Shown here piece after piece: positions 1-9,027 of a stretch of 57,130 nucleotides of DNA. Both the position numbers and the translations under genes were made by a program. The notes under the pieces were generated by a model. The model was given only the letters and a program-made list of their open reading frames with translations. It had not been told where the DNA came from and ran no database searches. Source of the stretch: JBLHHI01 sp047614125 (GTDB taxonomy: Bacteria > Bacteroidota > Bacteroidia > NS11-12g > UBA9320); assembly GCA_047614125.1 (NCBI GenBank), contig JBLHHI010000003.1, forward strand, positions 1 to 57,130, read 5' to 3'. How positions within the stretch are numbered: position 1 is the stretch's first letter; the number at the start of each line of letters is the position of its first letter.

Positions 1-211
1 AACAAAGATGACACTTGATGTCGACTTATTTTCTGGGTAAATCCTACTTCAAGCACGTATTTACTGGGGTGTAGAGACATTTTGGTCATTTATTGAAAAC
101 TTTCGGATGCTAGTGATGCTATTCAAAGATTGTTTAGCTTAACCAGTGAATGAATCGTGCGTTAATAATTAAAAAATGTAATTTCGAAGCCAATTAACGA
201 AAATGTAGAAT
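1..211. other. Left-edge region upstream of metK
   Basis: No gene can be supported here. A minus-strand frame starting at 89 stays open to the left edge (29 codons), too short to mean much. A weak -7-like box TAATTTCG lies at 179-186, about 25 bases before the metK start, with no clear TTG at -33. I do not recognise a SAM riboswitch. Confidence 0.3.
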
Positions 212-1465
212 ATGTCATATTTCTTTACCTCCGAATCCGTATCCGAAGGACATCCAGACAAGGTAGCAGATCAGATATCTGATGCTCTAATTGACCACTT
301 TTTGGCCTTTGATCCAGATTCGAAAGTTGCCTGTGAAACACTGGTTACCACGGGGCAAGTTGTTTTGGCGGGTGAAGTAAAGTCAACTACCTATCTCGAC
401 GTTCAAAAAATTGCACGAGACGTGATCAACAAGATTGGGTACACCAAGAGCGAATACATGTTTGAAGGCAATTCATGTGGTATTTTTTCGGCCATTCACG
501 AGCAAAGTGCCGATATTAATCGGGGAGTTGATCGAGAAGATAAGATGATGCAAGGTGCTGGAGATCAGGGTATGATGTTTGGCTATGCAACCAACGAAAC
601 CGACAACTACATGCCCTTGGCCTTGGATTTGTCGCACAAAATCTTACAAGAACTTGCCGCATTTAGAAGAGAAGAAAAACAAATTGGTTATTTAAGACCC
701 GATTCTAAATCTCAGGTTACCATTGAATACGACGACAATCACAAACCCGTTCGCATCGAAGCCATCGTAATTTCTACTCAACACGACGATTTTGATGAAG
801 AAACCGCTATGTTGGCCAAGATACGGGAAGATATGATCAACATCGTAATCCCAAAGGTTAAAGCCGGACTTGCGCCAGCCATTCAAGCCTTATTTGGTTC
901 AGACATTAAATACCACATCAATCCAACCGGTAAGTTTGTTATTGGAGGACCACATGGAGACACCGGATTAACGGGTCGTAAAATTATTGTGGATACCTAC
1001 GGCGGTAAAGGCGGTCATGGTGGAGGAGCATTTTCTGGTAAAGATCCAAGTAAGGTAGATCGTTCAGCAGCCTACGCTACGCGTCACATTGCTAAAAACA
1101 TGGTTGCCGCAGGTTTAGCTGATCAGGTTTTGGTTCAGGTTTCTTACGCAATTGGTGTGGTTGAACCTATGGCCATCTTTGTTGATACCTACGGTTCGGC
1201 TAAGATTAACATGAAAGATGGTGCCATTGCCGATAAAATTAAAGGAATTTTTGATATGCGTCCGGCTGCAATTGAACAACGACTTTCATTGCGAACTCCT
1301 ATTTACCTCGAAACAGCAGCTTACGGCCACATGGGACGGGTAAACGAAAAAGTGATGAAACGCTTTGAATCTCCGGACGGAAGTACGGTTGAACTGGAAG
1401 TTGAATTATTTCCATGGGAACGACTCGACTTTGTAGAAGTGTTGAAAGATGCATTTGCGCTTTAA
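212..1465 (+). CDS. metK: S-adenosylmethionine synthetase
   Basis: Makes S-adenosylmethionine from methionine and ATP in the cytosol; it supplies the methyl donor for the methyltransferases elsewhere in the window. The 417-residue length is normal for the family. Visible signatures are the N-terminal SESVSEGHPDKVADQISDA stretch, which binds ATP and metal, the hexapeptide GAGDQG at residues 115-120, and the glycine-rich GGGAFSGKDPSKVD loop near 270-283 that carries phosphate-binding lysines. The start is the ATG at 212, giving the standard MSYFFTSESV N-terminus; the earlier ATG at 202 is not in this frame. It reads towards glmS with a 50-base gap, so the two may be expressed separately. Nothing looks damaged. 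Confidence 0.98.
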   Translation: MSYFFTSESVSEGHPDKVADQISDALIDHFLAFDPDSKVACETLVTTGQVVLAGEVKSTTYLDVQKIARDVINKIGYTKSEYMFEGNSCGIFSAIHEQSADINRGVDREDKMMQGAGDQGMMFGYATNETDNYMPLALDLSHKILQELAAFRREEKQIGYLRPDSKSQVTIEYDDNHKPVRIEAIVISTQHDDFDEETAMLAKIREDMINIVIPKVKAGLAPAIQALFGSDIKYHINPTGKFVIGGPHGDTGLTGRKIIVDTYGGKGGHGGGAFSGKDPSKVDRSAAYATRHIAKNMVAAGLADQVLVQVSYAIGVVEPMAIFVDTYGSAKINMKDGAIADKIKGIFDMRPAAIEQRLSLRTPIYLETAAYGHMGRVNEKVMKRFESPDGSTVELEVELFPWERLDFVEVLKDAFAL

Positions 1466-1515
1466 GTGGTTACCCTGCTAAAATTTCTAACTTCGTACTC
1501 TAAATACTCATAACT

Positions 1516-3360
1516 ATGTGTGGAATTGTTGCGTATACCGGTCCAAATCAGGCGTATGACTTTTTAATCAAAGGCCTTCAACGACTGGAGTACAGAGGCT
1601 ATGATAGTGCGGGCATTGCCATCCTAAACAGCGATCTTAAAGTTTTAAAACAAAAGGGTAAAGTATCTGATCTAGAAGAACTTGCACAGAAAAGCGATGT
1701 AGAAGGGACGGTTGGAATTGGTCATACACGTTGGGCAACTCACGGCGAACCAAATCAGATTAACGCCCATCCTCACCTTTCTCAATCGGGAGATATAGCG
1801 GTAATTCACAACGGAATTATTGAAAACTATTCAACCATAAAAGAAGCGCTTACCTTGCGCGGTCATACTTTTAAAAGTGAGACGGATACAGAAGTTTTGA
1901 TCCACCTCATTGAAGACATCCTGCTTCATGAAAAAGTGGAGCTATTTGAAGCCGTACGATTGGCTTTAAACCAAGTAATTGGGGCATACGCCATTGTTAT
2001 TTTAAGCAAAAATCACCCGGGTACGCTTATTGGGGCTCGAAAAGGCAGCCCAATGGTAGTTGGTATTGGTTCCAATAAAGGAGAGTACTACATGGCCAGC
2101 GATGCCACTCCAATTGTAGAATATACCCGAGACGTCATCTACTTAGAAGACAACGAGATTGCTCACATCGAAAACGGGAAACTCAGTGTTAAAACCATCC
2201 AAAACGTAATTAAAACACCATACATCCACAAGTTGGAAATGACCCTGGACGCTATTGAAAAGGGTGGGTATGATCACTTCATGCTCAAAGAAATTTACGA
2301 GCAGCCCAAGTCGATCTACGACAGCATGCGAGGTCGGTTTAATCCGATTGATTTAACCTTTGCCATGCGAAGCTTGTCGGAATACGATTCCAAAATTAAA
2401 AACCTCAGGCGCGTTATTATCATTGGATGTGGAACCAGTTGGCATGCCGGTTTGGTTGGAGAATACCTGATTGAAGAGTTTGCCCGACTTCCGGTAGAAG
2501 TTGAGTACGCATCGGAGTTTCGATATCGAGATCCGGTAATAAATGAAGATGATTTGGTAATTGCCATCAGTCAATCTGGAGAAACGGCCGATACGTTAGC
2601 CGCTCTTGAAATGGCAAAGGAAAAAGGAGCAACCATTTACGGTATTTGTAATGTGGTTGGATCATCCATTCCGCGTATTACCGATGCAGGAGCATACACA
2701 CATGCTGGGCCGGAAATTGGGGTGGCTTCCACCAAAGCATTTACTGCACAAGTTACTGTACTAACATTAATCGCACTCGGAATTGCCGAAATTCGAGGTA
2801 AGATCAGCAGCGCGCGTTTGCGACAAATGTTTGCAGAGTTGGAGCAAATTCCATCAAAAGTTCAACACGTGCTCGACCATTGCGGGGAGAAGGTTCTCGA
2901 AATTTCTGAGAAATTTAAAGATTCCAATAATTTCTTGTACTTAGGAAGAGGCTACAATTTTCCGGTGGCCTTAGAAGGCGCGCTGAAATTGAAAGAGATC
3001 TCGTACATACATGCTGAAGGATATCCTGCGGCTGAAATGAAACACGGCCCTATTGCCTTAATTGATGCCAATATGCCGGTGGTAGTAATTGCACCTAAAA
3101 GGGGATATTACGAAAAGGTATTATCTAATATTCAGGAAGTTAAGGCTCGAAAAGGAATCATCATTGCCATTGTTACCGAAGGAGATACGAAGGTTAAGGA
3201 TTTAGCGGATCACTACATCGAGATTCCGGACACCGAAGATTGCTTGGTTCCGATATTGGCAACCATTCCATTACAACTCTTATCGTATCACATTGCCGTA
3301 ATGCGTGGGTGTAATGTTGATCAACCCAGAAATTTGGCGAAATCAGTTACAGTAGAATAG
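1516..3360 (+). CDS. glmS: Glutamine-fructose-6-phosphate aminotransferase (isomerising)
   Basis: First committed step of UDP-N-acetylglucosamine synthesis for peptidoglycan and lipopolysaccharide: fructose-6-phosphate plus glutamine gives glucosamine-6-phosphate. The 614-residue protein has the whole architecture. Cys2 after the initiator Met (MCGIVAY) is the N-terminal nucleophile of the glutaminase domain. Two SIS sugar-isomerase domains follow, with SQSGETADT near residue 352, STKAFTAQ, and AEMKHGPIALI in the second SIS domain. The C-terminus LAKSVTVE is the classic tail that links the two active sites. A candidate -7 box TAACTTCG lies at 1488-1495, 20 bases before the ATG. No glmS ribozyme-like sequence is expected in this phylum and none was seen. 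Confidence 0.98.
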   Translation: MCGIVAYTGPNQAYDFLIKGLQRLEYRGYDSAGIAILNSDLKVLKQKGKVSDLEELAQKSDVEGTVGIGHTRWATHGEPNQINAHPHLSQSGDIAVIHNGIIENYSTIKEALTLRGHTFKSETDTEVLIHLIEDILLHEKVELFEAVRLALNQVIGAYAIVILSKNHPGTLIGARKGSPMVVGIGSNKGEYYMASDATPIVEYTRDVIYLEDNEIAHIENGKLSVKTIQNVIKTPYIHKLEMTLDAIEKGGYDHFMLKEIYEQPKSIYDSMRGRFNPIDLTFAMRSLSEYDSKIKNLRRVIIIGCGTSWHAGLVGEYLIEEFARLPVEVEYASEFRYRDPVINEDDLVIAISQSGETADTLAALEMAKEKGATIYGICNVVGSSIPRITDAGAYTHAGPEIGVASTKAFTAQVTVLTLIALGIAEIRGKISSARLRQMFAELEQIPSKVQHVLDHCGEKVLEISEKFKDSNNFLYLGRGYNFPVALEGALKLKEISYIHAEGYPAAEMKHGPIALIDANMPVVVIAPKRGYYEKVLSNIQEVKARKGIIIAIVTEGDTKVKDLADHYIEIPDTEDCLVPILATIPLQLLSYHIAVMRGCNVDQPRNLAKSVTVE

Positions 3361-3387
3361 CTGTTTTACATCTTGCACATTATCATG

Positions 3388-3395
3388 TATTTTTG
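3388..3395 (+). promoter_or_regulatory. -7 box TATTTTTG upstream of the 3417 gene
   Basis: Perfect match to the Bacteroidota TAnnTTTG -7 consensus, ending 21 bases before the ATG at 3417. No clear TTG at -33. Confidence 0.5.
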
Positions 3396-3416
3396 TTTGC
3401 ATTCAAATAAAAGAGC

Positions 3417-3830
3417 ATGAAAGGCATACTTAGCATAATTATTCTTGGGGTTTTCGCACCCTTTGTTCAGGGGCAAGATTTTGCTGCAGAACTTGCTGGC
3501 ACCTATGTTGGAATGTATCAATCCAAACAAGAAGCGATAAAAGGAGCCGAACTGGTTATTACCCGAATCGATTCAACCCATGTTAGCGGAATTGCGGCGA
3601 ATGGAAGTTTGAGCTTTGAAGCGGAGGTTGAAGAATGGGTAACGGGCAGTATTTATCACATTCGAATTAACATACCCGCTGACGATATAAAGTACAACGG
3701 CACCTTTTCGCCAACAACTGGAAAAATCAGTGTAGTTTACAACAATTCTGGGGATGCCAGAAATATTCAATCCTTTGTTGGAGAACGAGTTGTAGAATCT
3801 CCGGCGAAGAACAAGAAAAAGAAGGATTAG
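3417..3830 (+). CDS. Small secreted protein of unknown function
   Basis: 137 residues. The first 20 residues form a signal peptide (hydrophobic core ILSIIILGVFAPFVQG, then QDF), so the mature protein is exported. The rest is a compact, probably all-beta domain of about 105 residues, with repeated patterns such as ELVITRIDSTHVSG and GTFSPTTGKISVVY that resemble small lipocalin-like or sandwich folds. It ends in a basic tail, KNKKKKD. I do not recognise the family. It is monocistronic, with its own -7 box at 3388-3395, and converges on rsfS with only six bases between the stop codons. No terminator hairpin was seen between them. Confidence 0.75.
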   Translation: MKGILSIIILGVFAPFVQGQDFAAELAGTYVGMYQSKQEAIKGAELVITRIDSTHVSGIAANGSLSFEAEVEEWVTGSIYHIRINIPADDIKYNGTFSPTTGKISVVYNNSGDARNIQSFVGERVVESPAKNKKKKD

Positions 3831-3836
3831 CCTTAC

Positions 3837-4205
3837 TTAGTTAGTAGTTACTTCAACAACTTCTCCATCTCCCCAAAGATCTTCGATTGCGTAATACGCA
3901 CGGGTTTCTTGTTTGAAAACATGAACAACAACGTTTACATAATCTACCAAAATCCATTCAGCCTCTCTAAACCCCTCCTTACCAAACGGGTTTTCCCCCG
4001 TTTTTTTCTTCACCTCTTCCACCACAGATTCGGCTATGGCATTTACTTGCCGATCACTGTCTCCATGGCAGATGATCATGATTTCGGTAACCGCCGAAGT
4101 GAGTTTGCGCAAATCTATTTTGGTTATGTTGTGAGCTTTCTTCTCCAACATTCCCAATATTACGGATTCTGCTAGCATCTCTGTGCTAACTTGTTTCTTC
4201 GGCAT
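3837..4205 (-). CDS. rsfS: Ribosomal silencing factor RsfS (RsfA/Iojap family)
   Basis: RsfS binds ribosomal protein L14 on the large subunit and blocks subunit joining when nutrients are scarce. The 122-residue frame shows the family pattern: an N-terminal helix MLAESVILGMLEKKAHNI, the central beta strand TEIMIICHGDSDRQVNAIAE, a basic segment VKKKTGENPFGKEGF, and the C-terminal core AEWILVDYVNVVVHVF followed by YAIEDLWGD. The frame continues upstream to 4268, but the family starts at the MPKKQVSTEM methionine, whose ATG occupies 4205-4203 and abuts the birA ATG at 4206. A near-consensus -7 box GACTTTTG (4240-4233) precedes it by 27 bases and lies inside birA coding sequence. Confidence 0.93.
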   Translation of the reverse strand: MPKKQVSTEMLAESVILGMLEKKAHNITKIDLRKLTSAVTEIMIICHGDSDRQVNAIAESVVEEVKKKTGENPFGKEGFREAEWILVDYVNVVVHVFKQETRAYYAIEDLWGDGEVVEVTTN

Positions 4206-5012
4206 ATGCGAATCTTTGCTAATTTTGGCGGCAAAAGTCGGGATATTTTGCAGATATTTAACCCACAAACACTCTTTATTGGTCAGAGTGGTGTTTTTTT
4301 TAAGGAAGTTGATTCCACCAACTCCTATTTAAAAGAAGAAACCACAGAAGCCATTCTACCGGAAGGCTTCTATGTACGCACTGATTTTCAACGAAATGGC
4401 CGTGGTCAAGGCCGCAATGTCTGGAACTCCGAACGGGGGGTTAACCTATTGATGAGCTTTGTTCTTCGTCCCGATTTTTTAGCCCCACAACACAGGCATG
4501 GCATAGCTATGATGGTTGCATTGGCCATTCGAGCACTGATTCAGCAAGCTCTTCCAACCAAAGAAGTGCGAGTTAAATGGCCAAATGATATCTTTGTAGG
4601 AAATAAAAAAATTGCTGGGGTGCTCATCGAAAACATGACTACCCATAAAAAACTTACCAGCATAGTTGGTATTGGCATCAATGTTCTTCAAAAAGAATTC
4701 CCTCAAAACATTCATATCCCTACCTCTTTGTTTTTAGAAAAAGAAAAAATATGGTCGGTACAAACACAAGCTGAAGATTTGTGCTGGTGGTTGGAAAAGT
4801 ACTACCTCTTACTTCGACAAGATGGTGGGATGAAACGAATTCAAAACTTATACGTATCACAGCTGTATCGATATAACGAATGTGTAAAAATTGAAGGCAG
4901 CCATACGGAATACTTGGTTAAAGGCGTGGATGATTTGGGCCGGTTAATTTTGCAAAACCAAGACGCGGTAATACATGTTCTACACAACGAAAAGAAAATA
5001 ATTTGGAGTTAG
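4206..5012 (+). CDS. birA: Biotin-[acetyl-CoA-carboxylase] ligase
   Basis: Attaches biotin to the carrier domain of acetyl-CoA carboxylase through biotinyl-AMP. This is the 268-residue monofunctional form without the DNA-binding N-terminal domain, as is usual in this phylum. Motifs: VDSTNSYLKE near residue 36, the biotinyl-AMP loop NGRGQGRNVW near 65, and VKWPNDIFVGNKKIAGVLIE near 123 containing the catalytic lysine region. A C-terminal SH3-like segment ends the protein. The ATG at 4206 directly abuts the divergent rsfS start, which leaves no intergenic promoter space; the homologous part of the protein starts at about residue 20 (LFIGQ), so a downstream start cannot be excluded. It overlaps coaX by 10 bases. 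Confidence 0.93.
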   Translation: MRIFANFGGKSRDILQIFNPQTLFIGQSGVFFKEVDSTNSYLKEETTEAILPEGFYVRTDFQRNGRGQGRNVWNSERGVNLLMSFVLRPDFLAPQHRHGIAMMVALAIRALIQQALPTKEVRVKWPNDIFVGNKKIAGVLIENMTTHKKLTSIVGIGINVLQKEFPQNIHIPTSLFLEKEKIWSVQTQAEDLCWWLEKYYLLLRQDGGMKRIQNLYVSQLYRYNECVKIEGSHTEYLVKGVDDLGRLILQNQDAVIHVLHNEKKIIWS

Positions 5013-5719
5013 TCATCGATATAGGTAATACATGGGCAAAGGCAGCGGTGTTTATTAACAACGGCATTCACTTGGTGGTACATCATCAAGATGCCACCAA
5101 AGGACTTCACAGCCAACTCAAAGATTTTTCGTTCGAACGAATAATAATTAGTTCCACTCGAGGAGATACTGGCAATTGTGAGTTGTATTGGTCGAAAGTA
5201 GCTCAAACGCTGATCTTAACCCACAAAACCGCACTTCCTATTAAAAATGAATACGGCACCCCAGAAACCTTGGGCAAAGATCGCCTTGCCGCAGTTATTG
5301 GGGGTAGATTTCTCTATAGTGAAGGAGCGGTCTTGGCCATTGATGCCGGAACCTGTATTACCTACGATCTTCTCACGGCTGATGATCGCTACCTCGGTGG
5401 GAACATTAGTCCGGGTGCAACCATGCGATTTAAGGCCTTAAACAACTTTACTGGGGCGCTTCCGTTGGTAAATGTATACGAAGTTGATGATTTGATTGGA
5501 AGTACTACCAATCAAGCCATTGCAACGGGGGTTATTAACGGACTAAGCCGAGAAATTAACCAGACCATAACAGATTATGAAGACCAATTTAAACCTCTCA
5601 ATGTTATCTTATGCGGTGGCGAAGCAAAGTATTTTGTCAATCGCATCAAAAAGGAGATATTCGCAAACCAAAATTTGGTGCTCATCGGATTGCACAAGAT
5701 TTTATTATTCAATGATTAA
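5003..5719 (+). CDS. coaX: Type III pantothenate kinase
   Basis: Phosphorylates pantothenate, the first step of coenzyme A synthesis. The 238-residue protein belongs to the ASKHA fold. The phosphate-1 motif is DIGNTWAKAAVF at residues 6-17, the family signature GTPETLGKDRLAAVIGG lies near 84-100, and the DAGT phosphate-2 loop near 114 is followed by TYDLL. The start is a TTG at 5003 inside the end of birA, because the conserved protein begins immediately with LVIDIGNT and no ATG is available. The 10-base overlap implies translational coupling with birA, and the gene overlaps the next by 8 bases (ATGATTAA). Complete and intact. Confidence 0.95.
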   Translation: MELVIDIGNTWAKAAVFINNGIHLVVHHQDATKGLHSQLKDFSFERIIISSTRGDTGNCELYWSKVAQTLILTHKTALPIKNEYGTPETLGKDRLAAVIGGRFLYSEGAVLAIDAGTCITYDLLTADDRYLGGNISPGATMRFKALNNFTGALPLVNVYEVDDLIGSTTNQAIATGVINGLSREINQTITDYEDQFKPLNVILCGGEAKYFVNRIKKEIFANQNLVLIGLHKILLFND

Positions 5720-7049
5720 AAACAATTTAAGACCTTTCGTGGTAACCATGGTGCTTTGCATCTCGGTATATTCAGCCAACGCTCAACAAGCCATTAATTC
5801 ACCGTACTCCATAGAAGGAATGGGTAATTTGTCTTCCGGTTTATTTACACATCAAGAAATGATGGGTGGATTAAATCGCGCCTTGGCAGAAGAAGGCAGC
5901 TTCAGCTTTAACAATCCAGCTTCACTCAGCCATTTAAAAGTTACTGATCTAGAATTTGGTGCGTACATGTCGGGCATACAGCAATCCACCACCACCCAGA
6001 AAAAAGATTTAAAAACCGGCCAGTTTTCGAGCTTGGCATATGCCTTTCCAATTTCATTAAAAAGAAAGGTGAGTTTTGCCGTTGGCTTGCTCCCATATTC
6101 CAATACAGGTTACCTCTTTAGCAATTCCAGCACCGAGGATAGTAGCAGTGTAATTACCTTTTACGATGGTTCGGGCGGGATTGATCAATTTAAAGGTGCC
6201 GTTGGTTTTGAGCTGAAAAAAGGCATTTCACTTGGATATACTTCAACCTTGCTTTTTGGCAACATCTTTAACACCTTCGATAAACAATACGTTAATAATC
6301 GAGATAAATTTAGCTATCGAGATGTGTCAACCACCTATTATAATGGCTTTAAGCACGATTTCGGTGTTCAGTTTTATGGACGATTAAAGCGAAAATTTGA
6401 TTGGAACTTGGGTCTAACGTATTCACCTTCTACAAATATTACTGCTACCCCAGATCGATTGGTAAGAACCTACAACAGCGCAGGTAATTTCTTCATCGAT
6501 ACCATTTTTGAAAGCGCAGGAATCAAGCAAACGATTGCCATGCCTCAAACCATAGGTGCGGCGTTTACCTTCCAAAAAACGGATCGATGGATGCTCGGAG
6601 CAGAATTTTCTTCTACCCAATGGTCTACCTATAAAGGAGTTAACGATGCAGGCGGATTTGCCAATCAAACCATTATGAGTTTTGGGGGCTTTTATCAAGC
6701 CATGACCTTGTTGGATTACAGCACGCTGCCAGGAAGAAAAGATCGAAGAAACAAGTATTACAAAGCGCTCCGTTATTACTTTGGAATTCGGATGCAAAAC
6801 AATTATATGCAGTTTCATGGAACTCAAATTTCGGAAACTGGCATCAATTTTGGGATAGGTTTCCCGATATTAAGAACCTACGATTTAGGGGAGAGCACAA
6901 AAATTTTAGTTACCTCTCGCGCTACCGTCGGACTCGAATATATCAATAGAGGGACCACAGATAATAATTTAATTCAAGAACAAATATTCAGACTGAAAGT
7001 CGGCGTATCCTTCAACGACAAATGGTTTGTGAAACGAAAATATCAATAG
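5712..7049 (+). CDS. Outer-membrane beta-barrel protein
   Basis: 445 residues with a signal peptide (LRPFVVTMVLCISVYSANAQ) and then an extended alternating pattern of beta strands rich in aromatic girdle residues, consistent with a FadL/OmpP1-like porin or an uncharacterised barrel. The mature N-terminus AINSPYSIEGMGNLSSG, with its GxG and proline-tyrosine pattern, is typical of barrels found beside coaX in Bacteroidota. The start is the ATG at 5712, overlapping the coaX stop by 8 bases; the frame stays open further upstream inside coaX but the signal peptide fixes the start. It precedes a TPR protein by two bases and so is probably in one envelope operon ending in lptC. The substrate is unknown. 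Confidence 0.85.
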   Translation: MIKNNLRPFVVTMVLCISVYSANAQQAINSPYSIEGMGNLSSGLFTHQEMMGGLNRALAEEGSFSFNNPASLSHLKVTDLEFGAYMSGIQQSTTTQKKDLKTGQFSSLAYAFPISLKRKVSFAVGLLPYSNTGYLFSNSSTEDSSSVITFYDGSGGIDQFKGAVGFELKKGISLGYTSTLLFGNIFNTFDKQYVNNRDKFSYRDVSTTYYNGFKHDFGVQFYGRLKRKFDWNLGLTYSPSTNITATPDRLVRTYNSAGNFFIDTIFESAGIKQTIAMPQTIGAAFTFQKTDRWMLGAEFSSTQWSTYKGVNDAGGFANQTIMSFGGFYQAMTLLDYSTLPGRKDRRNKYYKALRYYFGIRMQNNYMQFHGTQISETGINFGIGFPILRTYDLGESTKILVTSRATVGLEYINRGTTDNNLIQEQIFRLKVGVSFNDKWFVKRKYQ

Positions 7050-7051
7050 TT

Positions 7052-8431
7052 ATGATTAAGGATAAGAGTAAAATGAAAGACAAGGTGAGGAAGATATTAG
7101 GTACGGCCTTAGTAAGCCTATTCATGGTGTTTGTTTCGGGCAGCGCCATTGCTCAAACCGGAAGCGATTGTGCCGGAAAGTTTGGTACCGATAGTATTAT
7201 GGATCGGAAGAACATTTCAATGTTTAACCAATACATCCAATCAAGAGATTTTGCCGATGCGTACGATTATTGGCAATACCTTTTCAATAACATACCTTGT
7301 TACACCCGTCACATTACGTACAACGGACCAATCATTGTTAAATACAAGATGAAGGATCTGAAAGATCAAAACGATTCCATTTATCAAGTGCGTAAAGAAG
7401 GTCTCATTGATTCTGTTTTATTGTGCTACGATTACCGAATCAGATTTTGGGGACAACGAGGTTATGTGTTGGGCAAATGGGCAAACGATTTAGCTAAACT
7501 TCGTCCAACTGAGCGTCCAGCGGCATTAGAGATGTTTGCAGAAAGTGTTGATTTAGAGGGGAATAAAACTGATGACTTGGTGCCAATGTATTACTTGGAT
7601 GCTGCCATCGATGAACATAAAAGAGATGGATATACCTTAGATTCTTTGTTTCAATTGTATTTCCAAATGCGAAACATCATTGACTACAATCTTACCAATA
7701 ACGTTAAACAAAAAAATGATTGGGTAAGAACCGATACCATTGTTGAAAAAATGATGCGCGCGTATCTTACTCCTGAAGCATTGGAACAATTCTATAAACC
7801 TAAAATTGAAGCATCTCCAAAAGACGCACAATTGTTGATGAAGGTGCAGGAATTATTGATTCGTTCTGGTGGTGAGAAAACAGATTTTGGATTCGACATT
7901 GCTGTTAAAATGTATGCGCTAAACCCTTCTTCTTCGGCAGCGATATCCATTGGCAAAAGCCACTTTGCTCGTGGAGAAACCGACAAGGCTTTCGAATATT
8001 TCAAAAAAGGTGCAGCAGATATTGCCGACCCCATCGAAAAAGGCAAGATTTATACCGCCATGGCAAACATCCGATACAAGGCTGGATCTACTAATGAAGC
8101 CAAAGCTTTAGCGCAACAAGCGGTAGAAGCAGATCCCAACAATGGAAGTGCTCACTACCTTATAGCCATTGCATATGGAAGCTCGGCTTCTGCGTGTACT
8201 GCCGATGGTATTGATGGACGAAGCGTATTTTGGGCGGCCGTTGACAGAGCGGTAAAAGCTAAAACTGTTGACCCGAGTGTAACCGACAAGGCAAACGAAT
8301 TAATTAATCGATTCTCTGCTCAGTTTGTGACGAAGGAAGATGCCTTCTTTAAAAACTTCACTGCCGCCGAAGGCAGCAGCTTTACCGTACCTTGTTTAGG
8401 CGTAACCACAACGGTTCGTTATAAAAAATAA
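7052..8431 (+). CDS. Secreted tetratricopeptide-repeat protein
   Basis: 459 residues with an N-terminal export signal (ILGTALVSLFMVFVSGSAIAQ). The middle region is helical, and TPR-like units are clear near residues 300-370, for example AAISIGKSHFARGETDKAFE and YTAMANIRYKAGSTNEAKAL followed by DPNNGSAHYLIAIAYG. Two starts are possible: ATG 7052, two bases after the previous stop, or ATG 7073, which gives a shorter signal-peptide N-region. It is likely a periplasmic scaffold working with the preceding barrel and the LptC protein downstream; proteins of this layout sit in the same place in many Bacteroidota genomes. No enzymatic motif was seen. Confidence 0.85.
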   Translation: MIKDKSKMKDKVRKILGTALVSLFMVFVSGSAIAQTGSDCAGKFGTDSIMDRKNISMFNQYIQSRDFADAYDYWQYLFNNIPCYTRHITYNGPIIVKYKMKDLKDQNDSIYQVRKEGLIDSVLLCYDYRIRFWGQRGYVLGKWANDLAKLRPTERPAALEMFAESVDLEGNKTDDLVPMYYLDAAIDEHKRDGYTLDSLFQLYFQMRNIIDYNLTNNVKQKNDWVRTDTIVEKMMRAYLTPEALEQFYKPKIEASPKDAQLLMKVQELLIRSGGEKTDFGFDIAVKMYALNPSSSAAISIGKSHFARGETDKAFEYFKKGAADIADPIEKGKIYTAMANIRYKAGSTNEAKALAQQAVEADPNNGSAHYLIAIAYGSSASACTADGIDGRSVFWAAVDRAVKAKTVDPSVTDKANELINRFSAQFVTKEDAFFKNFTAAEGSSFTVPCLGVTTTVRYKK

Positions 8432-8448
8432 ATTCTTAATCAAGATAA

Positions 8449-9027
8449 ATGAAAATCCGATCGATAACATCCGCACTGCTGATTGTTTCGATCGGATTTT
8501 TTTATGGCTGCAGAGAGGGTAATAAGGCCGAAATAGAAGCCCTCCAAAAACAAACCGAGTCGATGTCGGTGGAGCGTGCTGAGGATGTGAAAATCCGATA
8601 TACAGATTCGGCCCGGCTAAAAGCCATCATTTCAACACCGCTAATGATCCGGTTTCCAGAGCGAAAAAACCCATATTCTGAAATGCCCAAAGGTTTGTCG
8701 GCCCAGTTTTACAACGACCAAGGAGAACCCAACAGCAGATTATCTGCCAATTATGGAATTAATTTTGAACAGCAGAAGCTCATCCAACTTAGAGACAGTG
8801 TTCGAGTGTACAATACCATGGGGGAGGAATTGAAAAGTGAAGAGCTGTACTGGGATCAGGTTCGAAAGAAGATTTACACCAACACCTACGTGGTTATAAA
8901 ACGCGCAGGCGACACCATTCGCGGCGACGGCTTTGAATCGAACGAAAACTTTACAAAATATAGAATTACCAAGCCACACGGCCGAGTTAAACTTAAAGAA
9001 AATATAGAAGGCGATGAAACACCTTAA
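8449..9027 (+). CDS. lptC: LPS export protein LptC, lipoprotein form
   Basis: 192 residues. A lipoprotein signal peptide ends at Cys21 (FFYGCRE), so this version is membrane-anchored by lipid rather than by a transmembrane helix. The domain from about residue 50 to 175 shows the LptC/OstA beta-jellyroll pattern: GLSAQFYNDQGEPNSRLSA, then QLRDSVRVYNTMGEELKSEE, LYWDQVRKKIYTNTYVVIKR and a final GDGFESNENF. This motif series (more base modification than 'write the LPS out') marks the periplasmic bridge that carries lipopolysaccharide from LptBFG to LptA. It is 17 bases after the TPR gene and overlaps the next gene by 14 bases. Its first codons contain a strong inverted repeat (8452-8503). Confidence 0.88.
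   Translation: MKIRSITSALLIVSIGFFYGCREGNKAEIEALQKQTESMSVERAEDVKIRYTDSARLKAIISTPLMIRFPERKNPYSEMPKGLSAQFYNDQGEPNSRLSANYGINFEQQKLIQLRDSVRVYNTMGEELKSEELYWDQVRKKIYTNTYVVIKRAGDTIRGDGFESNENFTKYRITKPHGRVKLKENIEGDETP
8452..8503 (+). promoter_or_regulatory. Intragenic terminator-like hairpin at the lptC start
   Basis: A perfect 12-bp inverted repeat, AAAATCCGATCG at 8452-8463 and CGATCGGATTTT at 8489-8500, with a 25-base loop. The right arm runs into seven consecutive T (8497-8503). It begins right after the lptC ATG and lies wholly within signal-peptide codons. It could attenuate transcription from the upstream operon or hide the lptC start in a stem. Confidence 0.55.

Noticed and set aside
1..89. 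Minus-strand partial gene at the left edge
   Set aside because: 29 open codons are not significant and no family pattern was recognised.
692..886. Antisense frame within metK
   Set aside because: Shadow of a strongly conserved gene; no start signal.
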